Assembly: GCA_902524995.1 (NCBI GenBank)
Contig: CABZFJ010000008.1
Coordinates: 1 to 36,464, forward strand
Direction of reading: 5' to 3'
Length of the DNA: 36,464 nt
DNA from: an uncultured Pelagibacteraceae bacterium
Lineage (GTDB): Bacteria > Pseudomonadota > Alphaproteobacteria > Pelagibacterales > Pelagibacteraceae
The position numbers were made by a program, and so were the translations under genes. The notes under the pieces were generated by a model that saw only the letters and a list, made by a program, of their open reading frames with translations, had not been told where the DNA came from and searched no databases. Numbering within the stretch: the first letter of the stretch is position 1; every line of letters begins with the position of its first letter. Positions 24,247 to 32,319 of the stretch are shown here, one piece after another.

Positions 24247-25369
24247 ATTTCTTAAGATAATTTAATCGACCCACAATTTCATCTCTATCCATGTAATAAC
24301 CTTGCAGGTGTCTGTGTCCAGAATTTGGATCAAACTCAGTTCTTCCGTGTAGTACTCTTCTATTGTTGAATGTATATATATCTCCTGGCCTTAGCCTAAA
24401 TTTTATTTGAAATCTATTATCGTGTAAGAGTTTTCCAAATTTATAATGAGATTTATAAACTTTATCCATTTGATCTGGATGACAGTCTAAAGCGTCCATG
24501 GTTGCAGTACTAAATCTAACATCATTATAGTCACCATCTTTTGTAAGACTTATTGCAGTTCCATAAAAGCTTCTATGAGCTTCTTGTGTGTAATCTTTAT
24601 CTCTAAACTTTAAAGGAATTTTTGTAAGCGTATCAAAAGTATCTCTGTCATTATTCTTTAAATATTCTCCGACTGCGAATGCATCTACTGCTGATGAATC
24701 ACCTCCCTTTGCTGAATTAACTAAACAATGTAAAAATTGATACCCAGGAGGATTTTCAAACCACGGTAAATCCATATGATTTTGAAGCGCATGAGCTGTA
24801 TAAGCTGAGTTATTTGGTTTTGGTATATTTATAACTTCGAAAGGTGTTTTAAAAAATGTCTCTCTAGTGTGACTAATTCTATTTAATACAGGAAACGCTG
24901 AATTTTTTTCCACTGGAGCATTATAAACTATAGCTATTCCTTTAAAGTGAAGAAGTTCTAACCATTTAATCAATCCCTCTTCGGAAGATATAATTTCATT
25001 ATGATCTATATATATACTCTCAATATTTTTTTCTAAATTGCCATCCCATAATTGGTAGGGTGATTTGTATTCTTCATTATTTTTTATAGTGTAGCAATTT
25101 TCTCTAAGCCAATTAATGTCATAATGGCTTACATGATTTCCCTCACTCCACTCTATTTCTAATTTACCATCACTATTAAGATTATATTTTTTTGGGTTTA
25201 TGTTTTCTGATACATCTAAAATATTAAACATTCGATGCCTAGAATCTTTATCGTGTGCTGTCGGGCAATTATCTCTCAGCCACATATAATTAAATTTACT
25301 TTCTTTACCGTCATCCCATATTACTTGGAGATAAGTCCCATTTTTTGAGATTTTTGAAATTGAGTGCAT
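24245..25369 (-). CDS. Gamma-butyrobetaine dioxygenase-like 2-oxoglutarate/Fe(II) oxygenase
   Basis: A 374-residue enzyme with the two-domain layout of gamma-butyrobetaine hydroxylase: an N-terminal DUF971-type domain (WLRDNCP, C35; H80) and a TauD-type oxygenase domain. The iron triad is H198, D200 (NHMDLPW) and H341 (RRVLHGRTEF), and R353 (HRHLQGYY) probably binds 2-oxoglutarate. The family reaction hydroxylates gamma-butyrobetaine to L-carnitine, cytoplasmically. The ATG at 25369 was chosen; the TTG two codons earlier is unlikely. The N-terminal zinc site looks altered, with only one Cys of the human three. The nearby L-carnitine dehydrogenase, BKACE and thioesterase genes strongly support the role. 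Trimethyllysine hydroxylase is the alternative. Confidence 0.8.
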   Translation of the reverse strand: MHSISKISKNGTYLQVIWDDGKESKFNYMWLRDNCPTAHDKDSRHRMFNILDVSENINPKKYNLNSDGKLEIEWSEGNHVSHYDINWLRENCYTIKNNEEYKSPYQLWDGNLEKNIESIYIDHNEIISSEEGLIKWLELLHFKGIAIVYNAPVEKNSAFPVLNRISHTRETFFKTPFEVINIPKPNNSAYTAHALQNHMDLPWFENPPGYQFLHCLVNSAKGGDSSAVDAFAVGEYLKNNDRDTFDTLTKIPLKFRDKDYTQEAHRSFYGTAISLTKDGDYNDVRFSTATMDALDCHPDQMDKVYKSHYKFGKLLHDNRFQIKFRLRPGDIYTFNNRRVLHGRTEFDPNSGHRHLQGYYMDRDEIVGRLNYLKK

Positions 25370-25405
25370 AATCAATATAAATATAAAATAATTTATTAAT
25401 CAATT

Positions 25406-25430
25406 CAATTATTAGTTGACTTATTAATTG
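25406..25430. promoter_or_regulatory. Imperfect 25-bp palindrome in the dioxygenase/SDR divergent promoter
   Basis: The arms CAATTA and TAATTG are exact, with inner TA/TA pairs; 9 of 12 base pairs match around position 25418. It covers a TTGACT (25415-25420) that could be a -35 for the SDR gene. It resembles a dimeric repressor site between divergent genes. AT-richness makes chance palindromes common, so confidence is low. Confidence 0.3.
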
Positions 25431-25471
25431 TTGGAAGATTTATTAGTTTGAATTATCTTTTAAAATAAAAA

Positions 25472-26257
25472 ATGAGCATAACCTTAAAAAATAAAAAACT
25501 AATCATATCCGCAGGAGGATCGGGTATTGGATGGAGTTCTGCAAAAATATTTTTAGATAAAGGTGCAACAGTATATCTTTGTGATATCAATTCCAATTTT
25601 CTTAATAAATGTAAGAAACACAAGCTCTATAATAAAAAATTATTTGTATTTCAGTGTGATGCCTCAGATGAGAACCAAGTAAAGAATTTTTTTGGCAAAG
25701 TATTAAAAAAAACAAAAAAAATTGATGCTCTTATAAATAATGTTGGAATAGCTGGGCCAACTGGAACCCTTGAAAAATTAAAAAGTAAGGATTGGGAAAA
25801 TACATTAAAGGTAAACGTTATTAGCCATTTTTATTTTTCAAAATATTCAATTCCTATGCTTAAAAAAAATAAAAGTGGAGCTATAATAAATTTATCTTCA
25901 ACAGCAGGTATATTTGGATTTCCATTAAGATCTCCTTATTGTGCAAGTAAGTGGGCAGTTATAGGCATAACTAAGACGCTGGCAATGGAACTAGGAAAAT
26001 TTAAAATTAGAGTAAACGCTATTTGTCCTGGAACAATTAAGGGAGATAGAATGGGTAGAGTGGTAAGAGATAAATCGAAGTTTTTAAATGTTTCAAAAAA
26101 ATTAATAGAAAAAGAATTTGTTTCAATGACTTCAATGAGTACCTGGGTTTATGAAGAGGATATTGGAAGGATTTGTAGTTTTTTAATTTCGAATGATGCA
26201 CCAAGGATATCTGGACAAATAATTGCTGTAGACGGCAATACTTTAAGAATGCATTAA
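25472..26257 (+). CDS. Short-chain dehydrogenase/reductase
   Basis: A 261-residue classical SDR. The cofactor loop is SAGGSGIG, a changed TGxxxGIG, followed by D38-type acid (YLCDIN) suggesting NAD(H). The motif NNVGIAGPTG, catalytic Ser in INLSSTAGIFG, and YCASK with Tyr and Lys are all present. It oxidises a secondary alcohol or the reverse. It lies alone on the plus strand between the dioxygenase and the carnitine dehydrogenase operon. A role on a hydroxylated betaine, for example the D-isomer of carnitine, is possible but only inferred from context. Confidence 0.88.
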   Translation: MSITLKNKKLIISAGGSGIGWSSAKIFLDKGATVYLCDINSNFLNKCKKHKLYNKKLFVFQCDASDENQVKNFFGKVLKKTKKIDALINNVGIAGPTGTLEKLKSKDWENTLKVNVISHFYFSKYSIPMLKKNKSGAIINLSSTAGIFGFPLRSPYCASKWAVIGITKTLAMELGKFKIRVNAICPGTIKGDRMGRVVRDKSKFLNVSKKLIEKEFVSMTSMSTWVYEEDIGRICSFLISNDAPRISGQIIAVDGNTLRMH

Positions 26258-26260
26258 TAA

Positions 26261-26671
26261 TTAAACTTTAATGTTTTTTTCGCTTATTTCCATAAATGGA
26301 AAATGAGAATCATTAAAATGTATGTTCTCTTCTTTATTTAGAAAACTGATATCGTCCAGCAAACCTGCATATAAATAATATTTTTTATACTTTTCTACAT
26401 AAGTTAAAATTGGAGCGGCACATTTCCCACAAAAATGTTTTTTGATTTTATTGCCACTACCACCTTCATGTTCATAAATTTTTAATTTTGACTTATCTAT
26501 ATCTATTGCGCCGTCTCTGAGCAGTATAATTGTCATCATTCCTCCTATTTTTTTTCTACAATCAATGCAATGACAATTGAATACTAAAGGGACCTCATCA
26601 AGCTTAACATTAAAAGTTATATCTCCACAGATACATCCACCAGTTTTATTTATAAATATTTTTTCTTTCAT
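26261..26671 (-). CDS. GFA-family (glutathione-dependent formaldehyde-activating-like) zinc protein
   Basis: A 136-residue protein with the GFA cysteine pattern: CIC (C13, C15), CHCIDC, and HFCGKCAAP, which bind zinc. The usual CG after the last pair is CA. The ATG at 26671 overlaps the stop of the carnitine dehydrogenase gene (TGATG), so translation is coupled; a TTG one codon upstream is unlikely. Family members are mostly uncharacterised despite the name. It may deal with formaldehyde released when betaine methyl groups are oxidised, but that is inference. Confidence 0.82.
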   Translation of the reverse strand: MKEKIFINKTGGCICGDITFNVKLDEVPLVFNCHCIDCRKKIGGMMTIILLRDGAIDIDKSKLKIYEHEGGSGNKIKKHFCGKCAAPILTYVEKYKKYYLYAGLLDDISFLNKEENIHFNDSHFPFMEISEKNIKV

Positions 26672-27612
26672 CAATTTCTAATTTTATTCTCATATTTTTT
26701 TCTAATTTTCAAAACATCAACTAAATATTGGTCCCTAATATTTGAAAGCATATTAATTGATTTACCTTTTGCTTGTTTTTTTGTGCCTGATATAAGCTTA
26801 CCAGATAATTTATTTGTTAACTTTGGAGCTTTTAATTTTGTCCAAGGTAATTTTAAAGCTGGACCAAATTGTTTTAACATATGTTTCATTCCCGCATTTC
26901 CTCCCGCAAGATGAAATGTTAAAAAGGTACCCATTATTGAGTATCTAAGACCTGGTCCATCTTCTATTGCACGATCTAATTCCTGTGTTGTTGCATAATT
27001 TTCGTTAATTATATGTAAACCTTCTCTCCACAATGCTTCTTGAAGTCTATCTGATAAATAACCTGGTAATTCTTTTTTAAGCATGATTGGCTTCATTGAG
27101 ATTGATTTATAATATTTGTTTGCGTCTACAAGAAACTTTTTTGTGGTTTTTTCTCCAGGAACTATTTCAACTGCTGGCAACAAGTATGCTGGGTTAAATG
27201 GATGTCCAATTATGCCCCTTTGTGGATTTTTACTCTTAGAAAAAATTTTAGAGGGTAAAAGTCCTGACGAACTAGAGGAAATAATTACATTTGATTTTAC
27301 ATATTTAGAGATTTTTTGGATTAAATCAGTTTTAACTTTATAATTCTCTAATACATTTTCTTGTACAAAATCTACATTTGAAAGAGCTTTTTCTAAAGAA
27401 TTAAAGAATTTTAAATTTTTAATTAAAATTTTTTTTCCAAAAAGTTTTTTTATACTTTTTGAGGTTCTTTTTATTTCTTTTAAAACATAATTTTTAAGAT
27501 TTTTGTTTTGATCATACGCATGAACAATTTTGTTGTGTGCTAAATTTCTAATTATCCAGCCTGTCCCTATTACACCGGTTCCAACTATTCCAACAGTTTT
27601 AATTTTTGACAT
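26671..27612 (-). CDS. lcdH: L-carnitine dehydrogenase-like 3-hydroxyacyl-CoA dehydrogenase family enzyme
   Basis: A 313-residue NAD-dependent dehydrogenase. The Rossmann loop is GIVGTGVIGTG (8-18), SSSSSGLLPS ends the cofactor domain, and H137 (GHPFNPAYLLPAVEIVPG) is the catalytic His of the family. The stretches LQEALWREGLHIINE, ATTQELDRAIEDGPGLRYS and FGPALKLPWT are those I associate with L-carnitine 3-dehydrogenase, which turns L-carnitine into 3-dehydrocarnitine. The 313-residue length fits. It overlaps the BKACE gene by one base (TAATG), so the enzyme for the next step is coupled to it. The only serious alternative is another hydroxyacyl dehydrogenase of the same subfamily. Confidence 0.85.
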   Translation of the reverse strand: MSKIKTVGIVGTGVIGTGWIIRNLAHNKIVHAYDQNKNLKNYVLKEIKRTSKSIKKLFGKKILIKNLKFFNSLEKALSNVDFVQENVLENYKVKTDLIQKISKYVKSNVIISSSSSGLLPSKIFSKSKNPQRGIIGHPFNPAYLLPAVEIVPGEKTTKKFLVDANKYYKSISMKPIMLKKELPGYLSDRLQEALWREGLHIINENYATTQELDRAIEDGPGLRYSIMGTFLTFHLAGGNAGMKHMLKQFGPALKLPWTKLKAPKLTNKLSGKLISGTKKQAKGKSINMLSNIRDQYLVDVLKIRKKYENKIRN

Positions 27613-28499
27613 TACTTGTGTTTTACAAGCTTTAATTTTTCTCTTGTTTCTGAAGGAGACATTATCTCAACGCCAAGATCTGTAACGATCCTAATTGCTT
27701 TCTCAACTAATTTAGGATTTGTTGCTAATTTACCCTTAGATAAATATAAATTATCCTCTAATCCAACTCTTGGGTTACCTCCCATTACTACAGTTTGAGC
27801 GACATATGGCATTTCATTTTTAGATATTGCAAACCCTGACCATATACCCTCTTTAGGCATTATATCTTTCATTGCTTGCATAGCTAGTGGTGTTGCAGGT
27901 GCTCCCCATGGAATGCCTAAACACATTTGAAAAAGAGGTGGATCACTTAATAATCCCTCTTTATATAATTGAGCGCCAAACCACATATTTCCCAAGTCAA
28001 AAGCTTCTATCTCAGGTTTAACTTTTATTTCTTGAAGTTTTTTTGCAGCTTTTCTTAAATCGTTAGGTGTGTTGACTGTGATAACAGAGCTATCTCCAAA
28101 ATTTAACGTACCACAATCTAGTGTGCATATTTCAGGCAGAAATTGTTCTGCATTAGCAATTCTTTCCATTACATTTGCCATGTCTGTCATTGGACCAAAG
28201 TCTAAAGGGTTCTTGCCTTGTCCGATATCTAAATCACCACCCATACCTGTTGTAAGATTAAGAATTACATCTGTTTCAGATGATCTCACTCTATCAACCA
28301 CTTCTTTATAAAGCTCAAGTCTTCTACTTGGAGTTCCATCTTCCTCTCTTACATGGATATGAGCAATTGCAGCTCCTGCTTTAGCTGATTCAATCGCAGC
28401 CTTTGCAATTTGCTCTGGAGTTTTAGGTAAATCAGGATGTTTACTTGCTGTATCACCAGATCCAGTAAGTGCACATGAGATGAAGACCTTATTATTCAT
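27612..28499 (-). CDS. BKACE-family (DUF849) beta-keto acid cleavage enzyme, probable dehydrocarnitine cleavage enzyme
   Basis: A 295-residue BKACE enzyme. The zinc ligands H47 and H49 (AHIHVRE) and E248 (GLEDNLYL) match those known in Kce. TPSRRLELYKEVVDRVR and LNLTTGMGGDL are typical. BKACEs condense a beta-keto acid with acetyl-CoA and cleave to acetoacetate plus a new CoA ester; with 3-dehydrocarnitine the product is betainyl-CoA. It is the first gene of the minus-strand operon, coupled to L-carnitine dehydrogenase, and divergent from the CitE/thioesterase operon. This context makes the dehydrocarnitine assignment likely, while the family itself covers many keto acids. Confidence 0.87.
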   Translation of the reverse strand: MNNKVFISCALTGSGDTASKHPDLPKTPEQIAKAAIESAKAGAAIAHIHVREEDGTPSRRLELYKEVVDRVRSSETDVILNLTTGMGGDLDIGQGKNPLDFGPMTDMANVMERIANAEQFLPEICTLDCGTLNFGDSSVITVNTPNDLRKAAKKLQEIKVKPEIEAFDLGNMWFGAQLYKEGLLSDPPLFQMCLGIPWGAPATPLAMQAMKDIMPKEGIWSGFAISKNEMPYVAQTVVMGGNPRVGLEDNLYLSKGKLATNPKLVEKAIRIVTDLGVEIMSPSETREKLKLVKHK

Positions 28500-28558
28500 T
28501 TTTTATTTTAAAAAAGTATATTATCATAACATCAAAAATTATAAGATATAAGAGCTAA

Positions 28559-29419
28559 ATGGAATTTGATAAAATTAGAGTAAGAAGAAGCTTCATATTT
28601 ACCCCAGGTCTACGACCAGAGATGTTTCCAAAAGCAATAGCATCAGGTGCAGATATGGTTTGTATTGAGTTAGAAGATGGAATAGCTATTAAAGATAAGG
28701 ATGAAGCAAGAAAAAAAACTATTGATGCATTAAAAAATCTTGAAATAAAAAATGATGTAGAGTTAGTAGTTAGATTTAATTGTCAAAGAACAAAGCATGG
28801 TCTTTTAGATTTAGAATCGTTCATTTCAAGTAAAATTAAAATCAAAGCAGTGATGTTGCCTAAAATTAAAACTCCTGATGAAATTAAATTTATAGACGAT
28901 CTGTTAACTGATAGTGGCTTAGATACTGATCTACATATTATAATGGAGACTAATGAAGCTCTTGAGAATATTTATGATATTGCTCATTCTAGCGAGAGAA
29001 TAGTTGCCTTATATTTTGGAGGAGAAGATATGGCTGCAGAGTTAAGGGTAAAGAATAAATTTGAAAATCTTGTGTACGCAAGATCAAGATTAGTTCATGC
29101 AGGTGCTAGTGTTGGAGTGGATGTAATAGATGTTCCATATTTGGATTTAGAAAATATGGATGGAATGAAAAGAGAGGCTCAACTTGTTAAAGACTTGGGA
29201 TTTACAGGCAAAGGGTCAATTCATCCAAAACAAATAAATATTTTAAATGAAATTTTTACTCCAAGCCAAGAAGAAATTATTAAAGCAAAAAGAATTGTAA
29301 ACCAATTCAATGAAGCAAACACCGGTTTGGTAGTAATAGATGGAAAACTAATTGAAAAACCTGTCCTACGAGAAATGCAAAGAAAAATATTGGTGGCAGA
29401 TAAAATAAGCAAAAATTAA
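28559..29419 (+). CDS. HpcH/CitE-family CoA-ester lyase
   Basis: A 286-residue TIM-barrel lyase. RRSFIFTPGLRPEMFPKA starts the family, R72 (VVRFN) binds the CoA ester, and the Mg ligands E130 (METNE) and D157 (GGEDMAAE) are present. IELEDGIA and GSIHPKQI are further family marks. It cleaves or forms malyl-, citramalyl- or methylmalyl-CoA-like esters. It is the first gene of a plus-strand operon with the betainyl-CoA-type thioesterase (2 bp apart), a dioxygenase and a GMC oxidoreductase. No step of the known carnitine route needs it, so it may handle another acyl-CoA made here. Confidence 0.87.
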   Translation: MEFDKIRVRRSFIFTPGLRPEMFPKAIASGADMVCIELEDGIAIKDKDEARKKTIDALKNLEIKNDVELVVRFNCQRTKHGLLDLESFISSKIKIKAVMLPKIKTPDEIKFIDDLLTDSGLDTDLHIIMETNEALENIYDIAHSSERIVALYFGGEDMAAELRVKNKFENLVYARSRLVHAGASVGVDVIDVPYLDLENMDGMKREAQLVKDLGFTGKGSIHPKQINILNEIFTPSQEEIIKAKRIVNQFNEANTGLVVIDGKLIEKPVLREMQRKILVADKISKN

Positions 29420-29421
29420 AA

Positions 29422-29889
29422 ATGTCAGTACATATTGATACAAGAAAAATTATTAAAGAATGGATAGATTATAATGGTCATATGAATATGGCCTATTATG
29501 TATTAATTTTTGACCAAGCTTGGGAGAATATTTTGAATAAATTCCAAATGGGTGGTGAAAAAGCTGAAGAAAGCAAAAGAACTACAATGGTTGTTGAAAC
29601 AAGAACAACCTATGACAGTGAAGTAAAAGAAGGAGATGAAGTTGATGTGTATGTTTCCTATTTTGACCATGATAAAAAAAGACTGCATTTAAAATGTGAA
29701 ATGTATGAAAAAAAAACTAAAAAGCTGTCAGCAACAATGGAAAATTTATCTCTTTATATAGATTTAGATAAAAGAAAAGTTACTGAATTTGAAGATGAAA
29801 AAGTTAAAATTATGGATGAATTTATTGATAAAAATAAAGTAGACTTTAAAATTGAAAATTTAATGTTTAAGGAAAAACTAAAAAAATAG
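29422..29889 (+). CDS. Hotdog-fold acyl-CoA thioesterase, probable betainyl-CoA thioesterase
   Basis: A 155-residue 4HBT-type hotdog thioesterase with WIDYNGHMNMAYYVLIFD near residues 14-31; D16 with NGHMN is the acidic active-site loop. Proteins with this DYNGHMN start are typical of carnitine operons (cdhB of Pseudomonas), where betainyl-CoA is split to glycine betaine and CoA. It lies 2 bp after the CitE-like gene and 1 bp before the dioxygenase gene, across a 59-bp divergent gap from the BKACE and L-carnitine dehydrogenase genes. This context supports the betainyl-CoA role. Confidence 0.8.
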   Translation: MSVHIDTRKIIKEWIDYNGHMNMAYYVLIFDQAWENILNKFQMGGEKAEESKRTTMVVETRTTYDSEVKEGDEVDVYVSYFDHDKKRLHLKCEMYEKKTKKLSATMENLSLYIDLDKRKVTEFEDEKVKIMDEFIDKNKVDFKIENLMFKEKLKK

Positions 29890-29890
29890 T

Positions 29891-30718
29891 ATGCAAGCTG
29901 AATTAATAGCAGGAGCATTAGGTGCTGAAATAAAAGGGATTAGTTTAAAAGATTCATCACCAGAAAATTGGAAACAAATAAATGAACTAATGTTAGAACA
30001 CAAAGTATTATTTTTTCGAGATCAAAATATTTCTCCAATAGAACAAATAAACTTAGCTAAAAGATTTGGACCTTTAGAAAAACATGTTTATGTAAAAGGT
30101 TTAGATGAATATCCAGAAATTCTCAGAATTAAGAAAGGTGCAAGTGAAAAACATCAGTGGGGAGAAACTTGGCATACTGATGTTAGCTATAATACTAATC
30201 CGACAAAGGTCATAATTTTAAGATCTAGAAAAATTCCACCTGTGGGTGGTGATACAATGTTTTCAAATATGCAGCTTGCGTACGAAACATTAAATGTTGA
30301 TATAAAAAAGAAAATTAATGGAAAGAAAGCAATTCATAGCTCTCTAGGTGCTTCAGCTTTTGTAGATAAATACGAAGAAATGGAGGGCAATGGAAATCTC
30401 GATGAATATTCTAATTCTCATCCAATAGTACGAACACATCCAGAAACTGGGAAAAAAATTTTATATGTAAATTCAATGTATACAAAAAAAATTATTGGAA
30501 TTGAAAAGAATGAAAGTGATGAAATATTGAAAGAAATATTTGTCCATCAAGAAAGATTAGACTTTACATGTAGATTTAAATGGACAGAAAATGCAGTAGC
30601 ACTGTGGGACAACAGATGCACATTGCATCAAGGATTGACTGATTTCTTTCCGGGAAGAGGTTTGGGTCATGAAAGGATAATGGATAGAATAGCAATCGAA
30701 GGTGAACGACCTTCATAA
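29891..30718 (+). CDS. TauD/TfdA-family 2-oxoglutarate/Fe(II) dioxygenase
   Basis: A 275-residue single-domain oxygenase. It opens GALGAEIKGISLKD and has the iron triad H95, D97 (WHTDVSY) and H246 (CTLHQGLTDF), plus R262 (HERIMDRI) for 2-oxoglutarate. It lacks the N-terminal DUF971 part of the gamma-butyrobetaine enzyme at 24245, so it is a different branch nearer to taurine or 2,4-D oxygenases. It hydroxylates a carbon next to a heteroatom, often releasing sulfite, an amine or an aldehyde. It is third in the thioesterase operon; the substrate is unknown but may be another quaternary or sulfonated compound. Confidence 0.88.
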   Translation: MQAELIAGALGAEIKGISLKDSSPENWKQINELMLEHKVLFFRDQNISPIEQINLAKRFGPLEKHVYVKGLDEYPEILRIKKGASEKHQWGETWHTDVSYNTNPTKVIILRSRKIPPVGGDTMFSNMQLAYETLNVDIKKKINGKKAIHSSLGASAFVDKYEEMEGNGNLDEYSNSHPIVRTHPETGKKILYVNSMYTKKIIGIEKNESDEILKEIFVHQERLDFTCRFKWTENAVALWDNRCTLHQGLTDFFPGRGLGHERIMDRIAIEGERPS

Positions 30719-30738
30719 CAATCATAACAAGAAAATTA

Positions 30739-32319
30739 GTGAAATTTGATTATATTATTATTGGAGCTGGCACAGCAGGATGTGTTCTCGCAAATAGATT
30801 AAGTGAAAGTGGTAAATTTAATGTTGCCTTATTTGAAGCAGGTGGTTCTAGTGATATTTGGAAAGTTAATATGCCTCTGGCAATTCTATATGCAATGCAC
30901 GATCCCAAATATAACTATAAATATTATTCAGAACCAGAGCCTTATTTGAATAATAGAAGATTATTTTGTCCAAGAGGTAAAATGTTAGGTGGATGCTCTG
31001 CTCATAATGGGATGGTTTATGTGCGAGGAAATAAAAACGACTATGAGAGATGGGCATCATTTGGTTTAAAAACATGGTCTTACGAAAATGTTTTACCTTT
31101 TTTTAAAAAAATTGAGAAATGGTCAGAGGGAGAAAATGAATTTAGAGGTGGAAAAGGGATTTTACCAATAAATCAATCCAAAAACCAAAATCCTTTATTT
31201 GGTGCTTTTATTAACGCTTCTGTTGAAGCTGGGTACAAAAAAAATAATGACATGAATGGAGAAGATCAAGAAGGATTTGGAATGTATGACATCACCATTC
31301 ATAAAGGTCAAAGGGCTAGCGCTTCTAAATATTATCTAGAACCTGCAAAAAAAAGAAAGAATTTAAAAGTTTTTACCAATTCTTTTGCTGAAAGGATTAT
31401 TTTTGAAGGAAAAAAAGCAGTTGGAATAGAGGTAAATATTAAAGATAAAGTCACAAAGGTTTACGCTAATAAAGAAGTTATTTTATGTGGGGGTTCAATC
31501 AATTCACCACAACTATTAATGTTATCGGGTGTAGGACCTGAAAAAGATTTAAAAGATAAAGGAATTAATGTTTTACACTCTTTAGAGGGAGTAGGCCAAA
31601 ATTTACAAGATCATTTAGAAACTTACATTCAGCAAGAATGTAAAACTAAAGATACTCTCTATTCTTATGTTAATAAAATAAATATGCTTAAAATTGGTAT
31701 TCAATGGTTTCTTTCAAAAAGTGGTCCATGTTCTACTTCATTTTTAGAAGCAGGTGGTTTCTGCAAATCTTCAGAAGACAAAAGCTATCCAAACATTCAA
31801 TTTCATTTTTTTCCAGCATTTGTAATTGATCATGGATTAGTTGACCCTGACAGACATGGTTATCAATTACACGCAAGTTTGAATCAACCTAAAAGCAGAG
31901 GACATATTAAATTAAATAGCTCTAATCCATATGATTACCCAAAAATTCAATTTAATTATTTAGAGGACGAATATGATTTAAAAGAAACGATCAAGTGTGT
32001 CCGTGTAGCTAGGAAGATTTTGGGTCAAGAATCAATGAAGCCTTACGCTGGAAAAGAGATAGGTCCAGGTGAAAGTGCTACTGATGATGAACAAATTACA
32101 GAGTACATTAGATCAAAAGCCGAAACAGCTTATCATCCATCCTGTACATTAAAAATGGGAACAGACAAAATGGCGGTAGTTGACGAAAAATTGAAAGTTC
32201 ATGGTTTGGAAAATTTAAGAGTTGCAGATGCTTCTGTTATGCCAGAGATTACAAGTGGTAATTTAAATGCACCAACTTTAATGATAGGTGAAAGAGCGGC
32301 CAATTTTATTCTTAATTAG
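30739..32319 (+). CDS. GMC-family FAD oxidoreductase (choline dehydrogenase-like)
   Basis: A 526-residue GMC flavoprotein. The FAD loop is IIGAGTAGCVLANRLSE at the N-terminus, GKMLGGCSAHNGMVYVRG follows, GGSINSPQLLMLSGVGP is the second signature, and H466 (AYHPSCTLKMG) is the catalytic His. The only start giving the full FAD motif is GTG at 30739. Choline dehydrogenase BetA is of this type but a little longer, and many alcohols are used by the family. It is the last gene of the operon with the CitE-like lyase, thioesterase and TauD-like oxygenase, and its end overlaps the convergent GFA gene by 8 bases. Confidence 0.9.
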   Translation: MKFDYIIIGAGTAGCVLANRLSESGKFNVALFEAGGSSDIWKVNMPLAILYAMHDPKYNYKYYSEPEPYLNNRRLFCPRGKMLGGCSAHNGMVYVRGNKNDYERWASFGLKTWSYENVLPFFKKIEKWSEGENEFRGGKGILPINQSKNQNPLFGAFINASVEAGYKKNNDMNGEDQEGFGMYDITIHKGQRASASKYYLEPAKKRKNLKVFTNSFAERIIFEGKKAVGIEVNIKDKVTKVYANKEVILCGGSINSPQLLMLSGVGPEKDLKDKGINVLHSLEGVGQNLQDHLETYIQQECKTKDTLYSYVNKINMLKIGIQWFLSKSGPCSTSFLEAGGFCKSSEDKSYPNIQFHFFPAFVIDHGLVDPDRHGYQLHASLNQPKSRGHIKLNSSNPYDYPKIQFNYLEDEYDLKETIKCVRVARKILGQESMKPYAGKEIGPGESATDDEQITEYIRSKAETAYHPSCTLKMGTDKMAVVDEKLKVHGLENLRVADASVMPEITSGNLNAPTLMIGERAANFILN

